64,000 nucleotides of DNA, taken from positions 1 to 64,000 of the forward strand of contig NZ_VKKG01000005.1 in assembly GCF_007197885.1 (NCBI RefSeq), written 5' to 3'. This DNA is from Tessaracoccus rhinocerotis (GTDB taxonomy: Bacteria > Actinomycetota > Actinomycetes > Propionibacteriales > Propionibacteriaceae). How positions within the stretch are numbered: position 1 is the stretch's first letter; each line of letters opens with the position of its first letter. A program made the translations under genes and the position numbers. Below the pieces are notes generated by a model. That model saw nothing but the letters and a program-made list of their open reading frames with translations, was not told where the DNA came from and made no database searches. Below, in pieces: positions 62,717-64,000 of the stretch.

Positions 62717-64000
62717 ATGAGCCAGACACCAGACATGAAGCCCCGCTCCCGCGACGTCACCGACGGACTCGAGAAGACAGCCGCCCGCGGCATGCTCCGC
62801 GCGGTGGGCATGGGCGACGATGACTGGGACAAGCCCCAGATCGGGGTGGCTTCTTCCTGGAACGAGATCACGCCCTGCAACCTCTCCCTCGACCGGTTGG
62901 CCAAGGCCTCAAAGGAGGGGGTGCGCGCAGGCGGCGGGTACCCGCTCGAGTTCGGCACCATCTCGGTCTCCGACGGCATCTCCATGGGCCACGAGGGAAT
63001 GCACTTCTCCCTCGTCTCGCGCGAGGTGATCGCCGACTCGGTGGAGACCGTGATGATGGCCGAACGCCTCGACGGCGCAGTGCTGCTCGCCGGCTGCGAC
63101 AAGTCGTTGCCCGGGATGCTGATGGCGGCCGCACGCCTGGACCTGGCGGCGGTGTTCCTGTACGCCGGCTCCACGCTGCCCGGCAGGCTCGACGGCGAGG
63201 ACGTCACCATCATCGACGCCTTCGAGGCGGTGGGCGCCTGCCTGGCGGGCCGGATGACCCGGGAACAGGTGGACCGGGTCGAGCGCGCCATCTGCCCGGG
63301 CGAGGGCGCCTGCGGCGGCATGTACACGGCCAACACCATGGCCTCGGTGGGCGAGGCGCTCGGGATGTCGCTGCCCGGCTCCGCGGCTCCCCCGGCACCG
63401 GACCGTCGCCGCGACAAGTACGCCATCGCCTCCGGCGAGGCCGTCGTGGAAATGATCCGCAAGGGCATCACCGCCCGCGACATCATGACCATGGACGCCT
63501 TCGAGAACGCCATCGCCGTCGTCATGGCGCTGGGCGGGTCCACCAACGCGGTGCTCCACCTCCTCGCCATCGCCCGCGAGGCGGACGTCCCACTGAGCAT
63601 CGACGACTTCAACCGCATCGGGGAGAAGGTCCCGCATCTGGGAGACCTCAAGCCCTTCGGCAAGTACGTCATGACCGACGTCGACCGCGTCGGTGGCATC
63701 CCCATGGTCATGAAGGCGCTGCTGGAGGCGGGCCTGATGCACGGCGACGCGCTGACCGTCACCGGCAGGACGCTCGCCGAGAACCTCGCCGACATCGCCC
63801 CGCCCGAGATCGACGGCGACGTGATCCACACCCTCGACAACGCCATCCACCGCACGGGCGGGATCACGATCCTGAAGGGCTCGCTGGCCCCCGAGGGCGC
63901 CGTGGTGAAGTCCGCCGGCTTCGACAACGACGTCTTCGCGGGCACGGCCAGGGTCTTCGACGGCGAACGCGCCGCCCTGGACGCACTGGCCGAGGGCCGC
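62717..64000 (+). CDS. ilvD: Dihydroxy-acid dehydratase, partial at right edge
   Basis: 428 residues are visible of a protein usually near 560-615. [57 protein letters not shown] with the cluster Cys, [18 protein letters not shown] with the second and third, and [17 protein letters not shown] are diagnostic. It converts dihydroxy-acids to 2-keto acids for valine, leucine and isoleucine using an iron-sulfur cluster. No other ilv gene is visible. The reading frame continues past base 64000. Confidence 0.96.
   Translation, partial: MSQTPDMKPRSRDVTDGLEKTAARGMLRAVGMGDDDWDKPQIGVASSWNEITPCNLSLDRLAKASKEGVRAGGGYPLEFGTISVSDGISMGHEGMHFSLVSREVIADSVETVMMAERLDGAVLLAGCDKSLPGMLMAAARLDLAAVFLYAGSTLPGRLDGEDVTIIDAFEAVGACLAGRMTREQVDRVERAICPGEGACGGMYTANTMASVGEALGMSLPGSAAPPAPDRRRDKYAIASGEAVVEMIRKGITARDIMTMDAFENAIAVVMALGGSTNAVLHLLAIAREADVPLSIDDFNRIGEKVPHLGDLKPFGKYVMTDVDRVGGIPMVMKALLEAGLMHGDALTVTGRTLAENLADIAPPEIDGDVIHTLDNAIHRTGGITILKGSLAPEGAVVKSAGFDNDVFAGTARVFDGERAALDALAEGR

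Overview
The window is high-GC actinobacterial DNA, most likely from a member of the Propionibacteriales/Propionibacteriaceae. The evidence is a diphosphate-dependent phosphofructokinase, a phosphatidylinositol-mannoside (PIM) operon, an Rv1822-Rv1830-like cell-division block, secreted hydrolases with Ser-Pro linkers, and many apparently leaderless promoters (TAnnnT boxes 7-8 nt before start codons). The family is inferred from gene content; there is no rRNA to confirm it. I found no tRNA, rRNA or CRISPR array.

1-10.8 kb is a scarred accessory region. It holds a 5'-truncated phage-type integrase, an IS3-family element cut off inside orfB, the first part of an MmeI-type restriction-modification gene, the C-terminal part of a NAD-dependent DNA ligase, a mannosyltransferase, a small secreted protein, a lower-GC trypsin-like protease coupled to a lipoprotein, a complete ISL3-family insertion sequence, a frameshifted cell-wall hydrolase, and the tail of a membrane protein.

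10.8-25.7 kb is mostly core genome. It starts with GNAT enzymes, an M14 carboxypeptidase, an SDR enzyme and an M15-like peptidoglycan hydrolase. An EamA exporter follows, then a run that joins two blocks that are separate in mycobacteria: thrS-HIT-patA-pimA (PIM synthesis) and CDP-alcohol transferase-DUF881-sbp-DUF881-FHA-MerR-bifunctional nuclease-MerR (division and central-metabolism control).

25.7-38 kb carries metabolic and envelope genes: a siderophore-interacting protein, YihY, a CitE-like protein, PPi-PFK with a strong terminator, two TadE-like genes, a Sua5/YrdC protein, an amidohydrolase, YggS, a DUF368 lipid-carrier transporter and a DUF1846 protein.

38.1-44.4 kb is one very large secreted amylopullulanase with two GH13 catalytic domains, preceded by maltose-type operator-like repeats.

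44.4-64 kb holds small hypothetical genes, a DUF305 membrane protein, a DUF222-HNH gene behind an SOS-box-like palindrome, lnt, a UvrA-like ABC protein that sits against a beheaded tadB, tadC, a prepilin peptidase, a flavoprotein, a GNAT, a PhoX phosphatase behind a PHO-box-like direct repeat, ligD, an Eis-like acetyltransferase, and ilvD running off the right edge.

The most notable observation is a Cys/Trp-rich module of about 110-135 residues, itself a tandem duplication. It is shared by three otherwise unrelated secreted hydrolases here (M14 peptidase, M15-like peptidase, amylopullulanase) and looks like an undescribed surface-attachment or substrate-binding domain.
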